From NCBI GenBank assembly GCA_025399215.1, contig MU621132.1, positions 27,620 through 91,619 on the forward strand: a stretch of DNA of 64,000 nucleotides. Reading direction: 5' to 3'. This document shows, piece after piece, positions 11,232 through 21,592 of the stretch. This DNA is from Globomyces pollinis-pini (Eukaryota > Chytridiomycota > Chytridiomycetes > Rhizophydiales > Globomycetaceae). The translations under genes were made by a program, and so were the position numbers. Positions within the stretch are counted from its first letter, which is position 1. The number at the start of each line of letters is the position of its first letter. The notes beneath the pieces were generated by a model, which worked only from the letters and a program-made list of their open reading frames with translations, had not been told where the DNA came from and made no database searches.

Positions 11232-12793
11232 ATGGTAACCGCTGAACTAGAAGAACCTGTCCACATCGTGGTTGTTGGAGGTGGTCCTGCTGGAGCTACA
11301 TTTGCCATGTTATTGGTTCAGTTCTTTAAAGAAAAGAACCGTGTAGTGAAAGTTACGGTTTATGAATCTAGAATTATTGAAGAAGGAATACATTATCGTT
11401 GGAGAGATGAAAATGATGTACCACGTAATAGGAGAAGAAGACAGGTTATCACTTTACAGAACTCTGTGTTGGACTTACTCCCTGCTACACTCAAAGCAAG
11501 AATTGATGAAAGTAATAATGTTGAAGAGGGTGTGTGGAGGGATTCGGTTAATATTCCTATAATGGAATACGAAGATTTGACTTTAAAACTTATCCAAGAA
11601 GAACCGTTTAAAGAAATGATTACGTTCTTTCCACAGAAAATGGAACTGGGAAACTTCACGAAAGCTGCAACACCAAATTGTGATTTGTTGGTTTTCGCTG
11701 ATGGATCCAGTTCAGTCGCCTTTAATCACCCAGGAATTCATAAATGTTCATTTGGACATTCAGACTACGCTCTTGGAGTTCCATATCATGTTAGCCAGCC
11801 AAACTCTGCCGAAGAAGCTACTCGTTTACAAAACTTGAACGTTGCAATCACTGTTGGTCAAACTAGATATCTTATGAATAGTCTTCGCTCGGAACGTGGT
11901 TATCTCAATATCAGATTGAACTCAGAAGAGTTTAAGCTCCTAAAACAAGGCGATACTCTTGATGATATTAAAAGTCGTGCTAAGGGTAATGATGAATTAC
12001 AACGGCTTCGTCAGGTCATATTGGATGGAATTTTACTGTTTGGCATTAAACCAGAAGATGTACTGCCTTTTGATATCTTTCCAATTCAAATGCACTATTC
12101 ATCCTGTCGATATTACCAGTCCGGAAACTATTCAAAAGCACCCATCTGCTTGATTGGTAATGCAGCTATGTCAGTACACTTTTGGCCTGGTCGAGGTGCC
12201 AATTCTGGGATAAAATCTGCGTATGCACTGGCGTATGAAGTTGAAAAATGTAGTTCGTCAGCATCTAGACCTTACTTTCAAGCAAACAGCAATAATTCAT
12301 TAGCCAAATTCGAATCTTTTATGGCAGCTCTTATGTGTAGAGAACAATGTGGTCGAAGTGGAATTATTGCTGAAGTGCAACTTCCAACCACTCAAAGGCT
12401 CTATGAAGTATTCGTTGAGGAACGGCAAAACCTTCTTCAAAGAATCCTGCGAAAGGCTACTGACTTTGGATTCGATAGCATTACCGAAAGTCACATTATT
12501 GGACGGTTACTAGATGTTAGTAAACCAAGCATATATACTATGTTTCACTCTCGTAGTTGGCCACCAATGGGCAGTTGTGATATAAATCCACGCAGTTATT
12601 TTATGGAATCTAGCATCAGTAACCAGTCGGACTCTTTGGGCCAAGAGTTAACATATGGTAAATTTTAGATATCTTAAAGCTGACTGTAGTGAAATGCACT
12701 AGATGTGAAAATTTATGTACAGAGGGAAATGTCGTTTGTCAGGTCTGCTTTGATCACCCGTTGTTAGAAGAGAATCCTGACCATGGTGATTAG
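11232..12793 (+). CDS. FAD-dependent monooxygenase-like protein with a C-terminal Cys-rich (zinc-ribbon-like) tail
   Basis: The N terminus has the FAD-binding dinucleotide motif GGGPAG after a beta strand (HIVVVGGGPAG). The second FAD motif is seen late as CLIGNAAMSVHFWPGRG, equivalent to the GD-containing motif of aromatic hydroxylase-type flavoproteins, with N in place of the usual D. A first exon of about 475 codons appears to end at a stop, but that stop lies inside a 32-nt intron (12658-12689, with a CTGAC branch motif). Splicing adds 34 residues with two CxxC pairs (CTRC and CQVC, plus another Cys), a likely zinc ribbon. I know of no standard family member with this ending. The substrate is unknown. 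The next gene starts within about 130 bases. Confidence 0.8.
12658..12689 (+). other. 32-nt intron that hides an early stop in the flavoprotein gene
   Basis: GTAAAT donor, CTGAC branch-like motif and TAG acceptor. Retention gives a short protein ending GKF; removal adds a 34-residue CxxC-bearing tail in frame. This could allow two protein forms by intron retention. Confidence 0.7.
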
Positions 12794-12921
12794 TGAAGTC
12801 GCTAATTTTAATAGATTCTTATTTATCATTTCTAGATAAAAGAGTGAATATAATCCACAATGACACAGAGCAACATCTATCCTACCGGGAAGATAGGGCG
12901 ATTTTTGCCCCAACTGTTGAA

Positions 12922-13272
12922 ATGCATCACGGATGGAAAATTCAGCGTTTGAATAACCCAACTCGTTGTTATTCAATTAGACCTTATTATCAGGATGTCG
13001 AAAGAAGGTTTGACTGGTTAGATGGAAGAGCTTTTAACTGGGATATTGCTCTACTAGCCGACTGTAACAGAATTCCCAACAATGACAATTTTCTGAAATG
13101 GAAAATCTTCCGAACTGAACCAAATTGTTACATTTTTAAATCCGTTGCTAGTCAATGTTACTTGGAGTCAGTCCCGCACTTGGAGGGGACATGTTCGCCC
13201 ACTAACCAATCAGCACGAGTGTCTTCTTATAGAAGTACCAGTCAACATTTTAGAATCATTGTTTGCGAATAA
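12922..13272 (+). CDS. WLDGR-repeat protein (beta-trefoil-like), paralogue of the protein at the right edge
   Basis: Short protein with the unit FDWLDGRAFNWDI, then LKWKIF, then CYIFKSVASQCYLE. The same arrangement (WLDGR, LKWEII, MYMFKSVSS) occurs in the minus-strand gene at 63665-64000. The alternation of aromatic, DGR and short hydrophobic strands suggests a beta-trefoil lectin/fascin-like fold, but I do not recognise a named family. 12922 is the first in-frame ATG; the frame is open back to 12793 and an upstream exon is possible. No secretion signal is visible with this start. Function unknown. Confidence 0.6.
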   Translation: MHHGWKIQRLNNPTRCYSIRPYYQDVERRFDWLDGRAFNWDIALLADCNRIPNNDNFLKWKIFRTEPNCYIFKSVASQCYLESVPHLEGTCSPTNQSARVSSYRSTSQHFRIIVCE

Positions 13273-13593
13273 ATGAATTTTTAATGGATTTTATAAGTGA
13301 TCGTCATTTCTACATATTGCACAATTGCTCTGAAAATTGAACCCACTCATGTATATATATAACTCGTCTTACTCTAATGAAACTTTTTATCAATTCAAAG
13401 ATGAAAAGTGAGTTGCATCCTAAATTTAAAAAAATTGGTAACGCAGGAACCTTTCTTCCGCAACTGATGTTAGTCATTTAGATGAACATATGCGTTCAAT
13501 ATCATTCAATTGAACTTCAATATCAGTTTCTTGATTTCTAGCACCTTAAACAGTTTTGTGACTTCAATTGAATTGTTTTCTTTAATTTTTCCT
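13273..13593. other. Intergenic region before the LRR gene
   Basis: AT-rich, no supported feature. The frame of the LRR gene is open upstream of 13594 but lacks an ATG. Confidence 0.5.
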
Positions 13594-14868
13594 ATGGATA
13601 CCTTTCGAGTTTCGATTGAATTTGAAGAAATTTTGAAGGGCAAAAGCACCGATTATACCTCTCTAGCTCATCTAGAATTCATTAATCTCAATGGTGTTAA
13701 TCTATTCCATTTCATTGACAAATTCATTTCAATGGTACAATCAATTCCAACTGTAAAAAGTTGTGTTTTAAGCGATTGTAATGTTACAGAAGTCTTGGAT
13801 TCTTGTTTACCAGTCTTTCAAACCCTGGAGTCTCTCTACCTGAAGCGGAATTCATTGGATGATGATGATACAATCAAATTATCAGTCTTAGTATCATCAC
13901 TAAAGAACTTATCTTTGGCTACCAACCGATCTACGAATATTGGAATACAAAAACTGATGGAATCAGTATCAAAAAGCTCAACTATAGAAATGATTTCGTT
14001 GGGAGATATGATGAACTTCAATGATGATTGTACCAAAACCATATCGGATCATTTACTACATCAAACCTCTCTTACTACATTGTTCCTGCAACTCAATCAA
14101 ATCACAGATATTGGTTTACATCATCTATCCAACTGTTTGGATTCAAATCGTACATTAAGAAAACTATATTTACATTCCAATCGAATTGGCAATGATTCAA
14201 TGGGTGAATTATGCAACGCTTTGAAAAGAAACCACACAATCAAGAAGTTAACACTCCAAAATAATGAAATTGGTAATGATGGAATCAAAGCATTATTCCC
14301 TTGTTTTTATGTCAACACAAGTTTAAATGAATTGGATTTACGATTTAATCAATTTGATGATGATTGTGTACATGCCATTGCTGATTCATTGGTGCATAAT
14401 TCAACTTTGACGTTGTTAAAGTTGAATGGTAATAACTTTGGTTTAGTAGCTGGTCGATTACTCTTAAATTTGATAAAGTCAAATCCAGTTCTATCTTTAC
14501 CCAAAGTATTCCCTGATGATGCTTTTGAAGATTGGGATGATGATAGTGATGAGGAAATTTCCGAATTAGAAACTATTTCGGATCAATTAAATGAATTATC
14601 AACACTGCATTATCGATCCTTAATTGACTTTAATCGTCAAGCCAAAGTTTGTTTTTTAACTAGTAGATTGGTCATGATGCTTGGGTTTTCACACGAAGTA
14701 GCTATGATGATCTTGGCATGGCTATTACCATCCGATTATCGTGAACATAAATTGAATTTGATTTTGTCAGGTTTGCTGGACCAATCACTAATTGGGTCTA
14801 TAGCTAATGATCAAAAGTTCACTAGTTCTGAATTGCTTCGAATTCTAACGTGTCTTAAGTTATATTGA
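13594..14868 (+). CDS. Leucine-rich-repeat protein, ribonuclease-inhibitor type
   Basis: Intronless, 424 residues from the first ATG. The central 250 residues are RI-type LRRs of about 28 residues with the pattern LxxLxLxxNxIGxxGxxxL (examples: LRKLYLHSNRIGNDSM, IKKLTLQNNEIGNDGI, LNELDLRFNQFDDDCV). Similar repeats occur in NLRC3-like, RanGAP-like and tropomodulin-like proteins. After the repeats comes an acidic segment (WDDDSDEEISELE) and a helical C terminus of about 100 residues without a known domain. There is no NACHT, kinase or GAP catalytic feature, so it is most likely a protein-interaction scaffold. It is not Rna1/RanGAP on present evidence because the catalytic Arg region is not seen. 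Confidence 0.8.
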   Translation: MDTFRVSIEFEEILKGKSTDYTSLAHLEFINLNGVNLFHFIDKFISMVQSIPTVKSCVLSDCNVTEVLDSCLPVFQTLESLYLKRNSLDDDDTIKLSVLVSSLKNLSLATNRSTNIGIQKLMESVSKSSTIEMISLGDMMNFNDDCTKTISDHLLHQTSLTTLFLQLNQITDIGLHHLSNCLDSNRTLRKLYLHSNRIGNDSMGELCNALKRNHTIKKLTLQNNEIGNDGIKALFPCFYVNTSLNELDLRFNQFDDDCVHAIADSLVHNSTLTLLKLNGNNFGLVAGRLLLNLIKSNPVLSLPKVFPDDAFEDWDDDSDEEISELETISDQLNELSTLHYRSLIDFNRQAKVCFLTSRLVMMLGFSHEVAMMILAWLLPSDYREHKLNLILSGLLDQSLIGSIANDQKFTSSELLRILTCLKLY

Positions 14869-15212
14869 AATCGTCATCGTTATGTTGAAATTTCAATAAA
14901 GAAAGATACCAACGCATATCTCACATCTTTTATTCCGATTATTGCAGGAGCAATCTGCAGTAGAAAAAACCCAGTACATCTGAAATAGATCTGAATGAAT
15001 TACGTGACATAAACCAGATTATATCGTTATCATTAGCCAAATTTCATATTTAGAAGAAACGAAAGTAACCATTATGAACGCAACCAAGGCCATGTTATGC
15101 ATTCCAAAACAACCAGAATTACAAAAGGCCATACCAACACACCACGTCTCTCAGTATTTTACATACGAAAAACAGTAATCAAATATTATAATAGCGGAAG
15201 TATGAATTATAT
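14869..15212. other. Convergent intergenic region
   Basis: Lies between the 3' ends of the LRR gene and the minus-strand helical gene. No supported feature beyond AT-rich sequence likely to carry both 3' ends. Confidence 0.5.
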
Positions 15213-16762
15213 TCAATTGTAATGCTCTATAGTAGCTGCAGCATCCTTTGCCATTTCCCCAGCAATCAAGTTCATCGACTTGAGGGCCTCTGATTTTGTG
15301 GGGTTGTCTTGAATGGCTTTAGCATAAGTTGCATCAACTTCATTTAGTTTCAAGCAATAATCTTGACAGATATAATGAAGTGAAACCCATTCCATCACAT
15401 ACGATTTGAAACCAGGTAACAATTCTTCTTGAAATACTTCTCTACGCTCTAATGGATCCAAATCAGAAAGGTCCGCTATGGTTTTGTGAAGATCATTTCC
15501 GCCTAGCTTTTTAAAATTGTCCCCCATTTGTTTCCAGAATTTAATCGCCATTGCAAGAATGTTGATAACTTTTTTAAGCTCATCCAACGCTTGATGAAGT
15601 GCAATTATTACTTGTTTGGAAATAGCAATATCATTCTTGGCGGATTTCATTTCGGCAGCCAGAATGCCCATTTCGGTTGCTTTTTGAAGTTTAGCTCTTT
15701 TCGAATCTGCTGCTTGTTGGAGGTAAAACATCTTTTCTTGATGGGCCCTTTCAGATGCTGTGGTGCCTGTAGCATTGGCTTTTCTGTCTATCTTTTAGTC
15801 GTGTGGAAATTTACTGCTAATATCATCAGGTTTAGTTGGAAGTGGTGGGTTAGCACTTACACTGGTTTCCGATGGAGTGGGATCAGTACCACCACCAGCT
15901 TCAGGTTGATCAGGAAGTGATAGATTATCACCTGCGCTAGTTTCTGGTTTTGGTACATTGGAAGGAGCTGCTCCCGCATTATTCTGATTCTTTGATGATG
16001 CAGCAGCAGCTAGAGCAGCAGCAGCTCCAGCTGGCCCACCCGCCATTGCTCCCGCCCCTGCTGCGGCCGCCTTTTCTACTAAACCAGAAACTGCTTGGAT
16101 AATTGCTAAGGTAAATTCCTTTTCTTCTGCATTTTTTTGATCAGACCTTGCCATTTCTGCATTTCGTTCAGCCTCTGCATATAGTTCTTCAAATGATTCC
16201 ACTTCGGCCATCCCTAACGTATGTCGTTGTTTATTTATGACCAGTAATCGTTCTTGCTCTTCCTTTTGTTTAGTTTTGTCAGTTCGGGCAACGGTGATCT
16301 CCCCTGCAACATCACTAATAATCTGCCGTTGCATGGTGAATCTTTCTTTTAATTTCTCACATTCATCAGCCATTTCAATGGCAAGAGTAGAGATTATGGA
16401 CAATTTCCGAATGGCGATTTTTTCCATTGGTTTTTCGCGATCAAGCCATTTGTAAGATTCGATAATAGTTTCTGCTATCTTTGAAGTAATATTTGCATAT
16501 GTTTGCATTGTCAAGTTGGATGTCAAGCTAAGATTTGAAAGCTCCACAACGATCACTTGCATTTTGCCAGCAATTATTCCTAAAGATTAGTTCAGATCTG
16601 CTTACCTTCATTTGCAGCAATCGCTCCATTCAACGCAAGTTGAACGCATTTAGACATTCCAAGTAGTCCTTCGATAAGTACTTGCAAGTCAACTCGGTCG
16701 GATAGAACCTTCTCCATCTGTAACGATGCTTCAGCTTTGGTTGGGATTGCGATTATAGTCAT
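15213..16762 (-). CDS. Helical-bundle protein resembling alpha-helical pore-forming proteins
   Basis: About 498 residues in three exons. Introns are 16580-16605 (26 nt) and 15788-15814 (27 nt, a multiple of three, holding an in-frame stop). The protein is nearly all amphipathic helix. Residues about 208-248 are a strongly hydrophobic Ala/Gly-rich block with a central GGP turn, which looks like a membrane-insertion hairpin. It is followed by a Pro/Ser/Thr-rich linker and a second long helical region. Long helices around one hydrophobic hairpin are the layout of ClyA/HBL-like alpha pore formers, but I see no diagnostic sequence identity, so this is an architectural inference. No signal peptide. 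A second helical gene starts 350 bases away on the opposite strand. Confidence 0.6.
15788..15814 (-). other. 27-nt in-frame intron containing a stop codon
   Basis: GTAAAT donor, ACTAAAA branch-like motif and TAG acceptor on the minus strand. The frame is the same on both sides, and without splicing it holds one TAA. Removal leaves a continuous protein. Confidence 0.75.
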
Positions 16763-17111
16763 ATTTAGTTTTAGATGGTAACTTTGCTGGAAGGATATAA
16801 TACAGAATGACTGTTCCTTTGTCCTAAATGGACTGAAATATCCACATGTTTGGGAATCTCGTGATACAATTACACTAATTTAACAATTTTTGAGCCAACA
16901 AGGATCTGACAAGGACAAGGCCTTTCCCAGAAATTTCTATGGGATTATGAATGTATATTTAGTTAAAGATCTATGTTTATCTTTACTATCGATGGCCGAG
17001 AAGATATTTGTGGTTGTCAGGTAAACACTCCGCCTACTCCGCCATACAGTAGCAATTGTGGGCGAGTGGGGGTAGATCTACTTAAGAATACCTATCTTCA
17101 ACATAATCAGA
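16763..17111. other. Divergent promoter region between two helical-protein genes
   Basis: 349 bases between two start codons facing away from each other. No defined elements recognised. Shared promoter use is an inference from layout only. Confidence 0.45.
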
Positions 17112-18981
17112 ATGGGATTTTTTGATTCCATTGGCAGCGCCTTTGATACTATTGGTGATGCCTTCAGCAAAGACGGAGCGGTGACAAAAGTTTGTGCTCG
17201 AATTCCAGTTGTTGGGCATGGAGTATCTGTCATCCATATGATTGCAGGAAATGAAGAAGAGGTATTTGATTAAAATCTCTTTAATACTAAGGCTCGTCGA
17301 GATGCTATTAATGCAACTATGGGAATAGGAGGACTAGTTGTAGATGCACTGTATGATGATGAAGTGCACAAGGCAAGTGACAGTATCAAAGAACTACTTT
17401 CAGCAATCAATTCCACTGAAATTGACAGTTCTGATGGAGGTATGGAGTATCCATATTGGTGTAGTGGGCAAAATACTGGTGTTTTAGATAAACGAAATGC
17501 TAATTTTTTGGACTGGTCTGGTAAAAAAATAGACGTATCCAAAGAAAAATTCCAGTTAAAAGATTTATTGTTCGCTGATGATTCCTGCAAGATTATGCTT
17601 GATGCTTCACTCCCAATAACTGATACTGTGAATCAAATGAAATCAGATCTTGAAACTATTGCAAATAGTCATAATTGGAGAATTCTTGATCTTCTAAAAA
17701 TCAAGATTCAAACCGCAGCAAAGTTGACTGATCAAAGTGCTCACTTTCAAGAAAAACTGAAATCAAGTTTAACCGCTGAAGCTGCGCGATTGATGAAGGA
17801 AAGATCGGAATGCACCAAAAAGCTTAATGAATTTCAATATGAACTTGGAAAAATTAGCAATAAACTACCAGTACTAGAAAAAAAGAAGAGAGCATCATCA
17901 AGGGATTTTTCGAACCATAAAAACTCATTCAGCCAATGCAAACAAAGGTTTTAGATATAGATAGCAAGATAGACAGGATTTGTCGTAGTGAGAGTTATTC
18001 TGCTTGGAAATTAATGGGTGAAGATGTAAACCAATGTCTCATAGACTGCAAGCGCAGTTTTGAAGAAATGAAAACACATGCCTCTAATGCGAGAAAAGCT
18101 AGTAGAGACTTGCATGATGCTATTCTGGAAGTAGCAGCCGCAAAACAAAGCATTTTGGTTTTAGAAGGTTATAGTAAATCTCTTGAATTCCAAGAAAAAC
18201 TCCTACAAAATGACCTTGGTTCTTGCAAGAATGCCATTACTTTATGTATGACTATTAAAAGTTGCGTTCATTTACTAATTACTGAAGTTGGAGGTTAGAA
18301 TTAGAATATTATTTTAATTTTGTAGATTGCTTGGCAATGATTGGCGATGATGAGGTTTTATTAGAACTATGGGAAGCGTTGGGATCTAAGATTAAACAAG
18401 AAGTGGACATATTGGAGGGACATATCACGAAGCTTAACAGGACTGCTGTTAATCAAATTAAATGCTACTCGTGTGAAGTAACCATCAAAGGTTGCCCAGT
18501 CATTTCTTCATCAAATGATTCTGTTTACTGTGTGGGATGTGCTGAAAGATGCACCAATTCTTTGCAAGAACACGTTACTATTGCCTTTCAAGATTTTAGT
18601 ATCCCATGGAAAGTACCAGAGCTAGATAAAAGTGCTTATTTGTGGATAAGCTCATTGTCCAAGGTGCCTGCACAGTACAAAATTGCTCAATTCTATGGAG
18701 AACCAGTTGTTAAAGTGTTTGATAAATCGAAGAATCGTATGGTTGTAGGTAGAAAAAAAGGGAATCTTGTTTATCCGTCATCTAGATCTTATTTAGGTAG
18801 TCAATTTTATGAACATCTGGTTATCAGTGAAGATTTTGCGTTAGAGTTCACTAAGCCAGGGTGGTATCCGAAATATGTAACTCCCAAGATTGATGACCAA
18901 TCATATCTTGCTCTTAAGAATGGTGATAATATAATGATGGGTGTGCTTAAACCAATCTCAGGTATCAACAAATTCTCCTAA
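17112..18981 (+). CDS. Large helical protein with C-terminal Cys-rich and beta-rich domain, accessory
   Basis: The first exon (17112-17261, 50 codons) joins in frame through a 30-nt intron (17262-17291) to a long helical region. A 32-nt intron (18294-18325) leads to a C-terminal segment. The N terminus has a hydrophobic glycine-containing region (IPVVGHGVSV and GIGGLVVDAL). The middle is heptad-rich helix. The C-terminal 215 residues contain a Cys cluster (CYSC, then CVGCAERC) and a beta-rich stretch with VVKVFDKSKNRMVVGRKKG. Around 17871-17964 the frame changes. A 62-nt intron (17871-17932) or an implausible 17-nt one (17948-17964) would fix it; otherwise this is a frameshift. Family unknown; possibly an effector or membrane-acting protein like its neighbour. 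Confidence 0.55.
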
Positions 18982-19371
18982 TAAATACAGGATCAAAAGA
19001 TTGTAATGAATCCATCATTGGCGATATGGAACAGTTGAAGGTTGTAAAAAAAAAAACCAAGAAATCGAAAAAAACTTAGCTAGAACTCATATATAAACTT
19101 CTATTGACTTCAAGTAACTTTCTTCATTTAGGAAGCACAGATGAATCTTCTGAATTTGTTACTTGATTAACCAAATTTACATAAGCTTGAACTGATCTAT
19201 GTCCAATTTGTGCAGTATCTTTGTATAATCTGCAAATAGACTATGATGATTACAAACCCTATTTAAAATCTTTTGTGCTCGATGTTACATTTGACTCGAT
19301 TTCTTAAAACTTAGTTATATGATTGTTTAAGCCCACTATAAATATATTAGTTTGGAAAATAAATATATTAT
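18982..19371 (-). other. Mostly non-coding, with an orphan C-terminal exon at 19124-19229
   Basis: On the minus strand a 3' splice site (TTTGCAG) at about 19230 is followed by 34 codons of good protein character (containing AQIGHRSVQAYVNLV) and a stop at 19124. No upstream exon was found, so it may be a relic of a lost gene. No similarity recognised. Confidence 0.35.
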
Positions 19372-20087
19372 TCACTGTTGATTGAAGCTAAATGCGACGA
19401 AGTTTCGCATTTCTTGAAATCCAGCGCACATCACATTGAATGATGAAGAAGTCAAAGCGAGATCCATAAATCCTACTATTAGTTACAATTGTACATACCC
19501 TTTGAATTGCCTCCAGAAGCATTTTCAGGGAGAGACCCGTAGACAAACTCAAAAGAAGAGTTGCTACTCTTGGATAGGCATTCCAGACCGGTTTTCTTGA
19601 TAGAGGTGGCCACTGAACTATCTTCCCCGCAGAAATCCCATTCATCTGCAGCCTCGTCGTTTTCGACCAAGGTAGTGGCAGATGGTTGCTGAATATTAAA
19701 TTCCTTGGCACCTTCTAAAGAAGCGCTGCTCTTGTCTTCGGGAATTTCCTTCAGATTTGTAACGCTGTGAAGGAGCTCCAGAGTCAACTCCGCATTCTTC
19801 ACTTCACTAATGTCCAATTCCAAATGCAACGCTTCTATGGTATCTAAAATTAAATAAATATAATTACCTTTCAATTCCATTTCCTTGCTAGACATATTTG
19901 TCAATTGCTCTTGTAGCAAAGCGCATTCCATTTCCAGTGCGCTGACCTTCGCGTTGGTTTCAGCGCAGAGACGCTCCAAGAAAGCACAGCGTTCCCGGAG
20001 AGCTTCTTCTTCAGCTCTTCTTCTTCTCCATCTATTTCGCAGCGCAGTCAAAAAGCTTGTAAAACAATTCATTAGAATTTTTGACAT
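19372..20087 (-). CDS. Coiled-coil hypothetical protein with two of the smallest introns
   Basis: Three exons give about 222 residues. After a basic N terminus (RNRWRRRRAEEE), residues about 25-100 are a coiled coil with regular Leu/Glu heptads. The second half is acidic and Ser-rich (ADEWDFCGED) and ends with a short hydrophobic tail. Introns are 19844-19867 (24 nt, multiple of three, no stop) and 19476-19498 (23 nt with CTAATAG at its end). The ATG at 20087 is the first in frame. No homologous family is recognised. It shares style, not clear sequence, with the coiled-coil gene at 7657-8216. Confidence 0.6.
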
Positions 20088-21120
20088 TCAAACGCTCTTT
20101 TGAAGTCTTTTCACGATTGTTTTCTTTAACAATAAAATCACAATAAAGACAATGGAATTGATAAGGAACTGACGTGCGAATTGCTGAGAGGAAGATCAAT
20201 GTGATAAGAGTCTATTTATCTCTAAAATGCATGGTTTCATGCACACTCTCCTTTTACCACAATTCATTCTGCAATAAATTCCAAGCTGGTTTCTTATAAA
20301 AGGTTCTTTCATCTGCTATGCGCTTCAGGTAAGGAATTCTCATCTTTTAGACTTCAACTATAGTCCTACAAAAGTTATTTGGCATGTCACATTCCAGTAT
20401 CAGAAAAGTTTCTACTTCACGTTGAATCATTCCATTTTGGCAACCGCCAGTAGCATTAGACTATCGTTCAATATACAATGGTATTGAAGGTCATTCAACA
20501 ATATTGGCAAAGCGAAATACACTTGAAATATCTTTCCTTTCTGGGCTAATTGTTTTAGATTTGTATTCAGAAACAAAGAAATGCTGCTTTCATAATGCTA
20601 ATGTTGAACTGGTATTCACCACGAAAAGAATTCTGTTTGACAAAGCGCTTTTAACTGTTGGAGTATGTTACAGTATGAGCTTTGATTCAACTGTCGAGCA
20701 TTTCTCAAAAGAGTTGAACAGTTAGCATGTTGAGTTTGGAAGGGTTTTGAAAAGAGTTGTCAAAAATTTACTCCAACATCCGTACTGAACTCCGAACACT
20801 CTGACATCAGATTCAGTCACCAAATGTCCTTATTAGAACAGGAATACTTACAGCGTATTGAAGCTGTCTTATATACAGTCTCTACTGTTGCTACAGAATC
20901 ACACTATCACGATTTTGAACAGATAGATGTATGAATGTACTAATATTATACTTAAACAGTATACTTAAAAAAGCATTACAGTCTATTCTCTAATATCAAA
21001 TCATCAAACTGCTAGGAGTTTATTATTTCATGATTGGATCTTTGTTGTTGAATTGTCAGCTGGTAATACTGATAAATGATTTGAAGTCAATTTTTATTGA
21101 ACTGGGTGCAGAAAAGGTGA
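20088..21120. other. 1 kb stretch without a recognised gene
   Basis: A 73-codon open frame on the plus strand (20504-20725) has reasonable composition but no motif and no start context I can judge. Otherwise stops are frequent in all frames. No RNA gene or repeat seen. Confidence 0.35.
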
Positions 21121-21380
21121 TTATGCAGCTCCACCGAATGTGTATTTTGGTCCAGTAAAGGCGACATCTACTTGGCAAAGCGCGAGAGTAAGTAAGAGCA
21201 TAAAACCAATATCAACATTTCCAATCACTTTCAAATCGTAGGCTGGTGTTCCTCTCCCTGTCACTTCCTTTCTTGTACTAATATGGGCTAATTTAAGTCC
21301 ACTTTGATCTGTTCCTAGAAAAATATCACCTTGCGATTTGAATCCAATCCGTTGAAATATTAGGGTTACATGATCGAGTT
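21121..21380 (-). pseudogene. C-terminal remnant of a small beta-rich protein (possible Tubby/LURP-type)
   Basis: About 85 codons read cleanly to a stop at 21121 and end with a hydrophobic helix (GFMLLLTLALCQ) followed by DVAFTGPKY. The preceding strand-like pattern (GDIFLGTDQSGLKL) and terminal helix loosely resemble the C terminus of LURP-one/scramblase-type proteins. Upstream the same frame continues but is crossed by a TAA with no convincing intron, so the gene is probably broken. Family assignment is weak. Confidence 0.3.
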
Positions 21381-21592
21381 AATGTGGTAACTTGAAATCA
21401 GACGTTATATCTAGTGTTATTAAAGAATTAAAATGAAGTTATTGAATCAAACATAGACGAGGGACCACGTTAGAGGTATCTTCGTTCAAGTGTCTTTTTA
21501 TGTGAATAGATGAAGATACAAAAAATACCAATGAAAATGATTTATTAAAACGATACGAGATTAAATATAAATTTAATTTCTATAAAAGAACC

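Noticed and set aside
15795..15797. In-frame TAA that could mean stop codon reassignment or readthrough
   Set aside because: A 27-nt GT-AG interval with a branch-like motif spans it, and the same explanation works for the TAG near 58458 and for stops in other genes. Many other genes end at TAA, TAG and TGA as normal stops.
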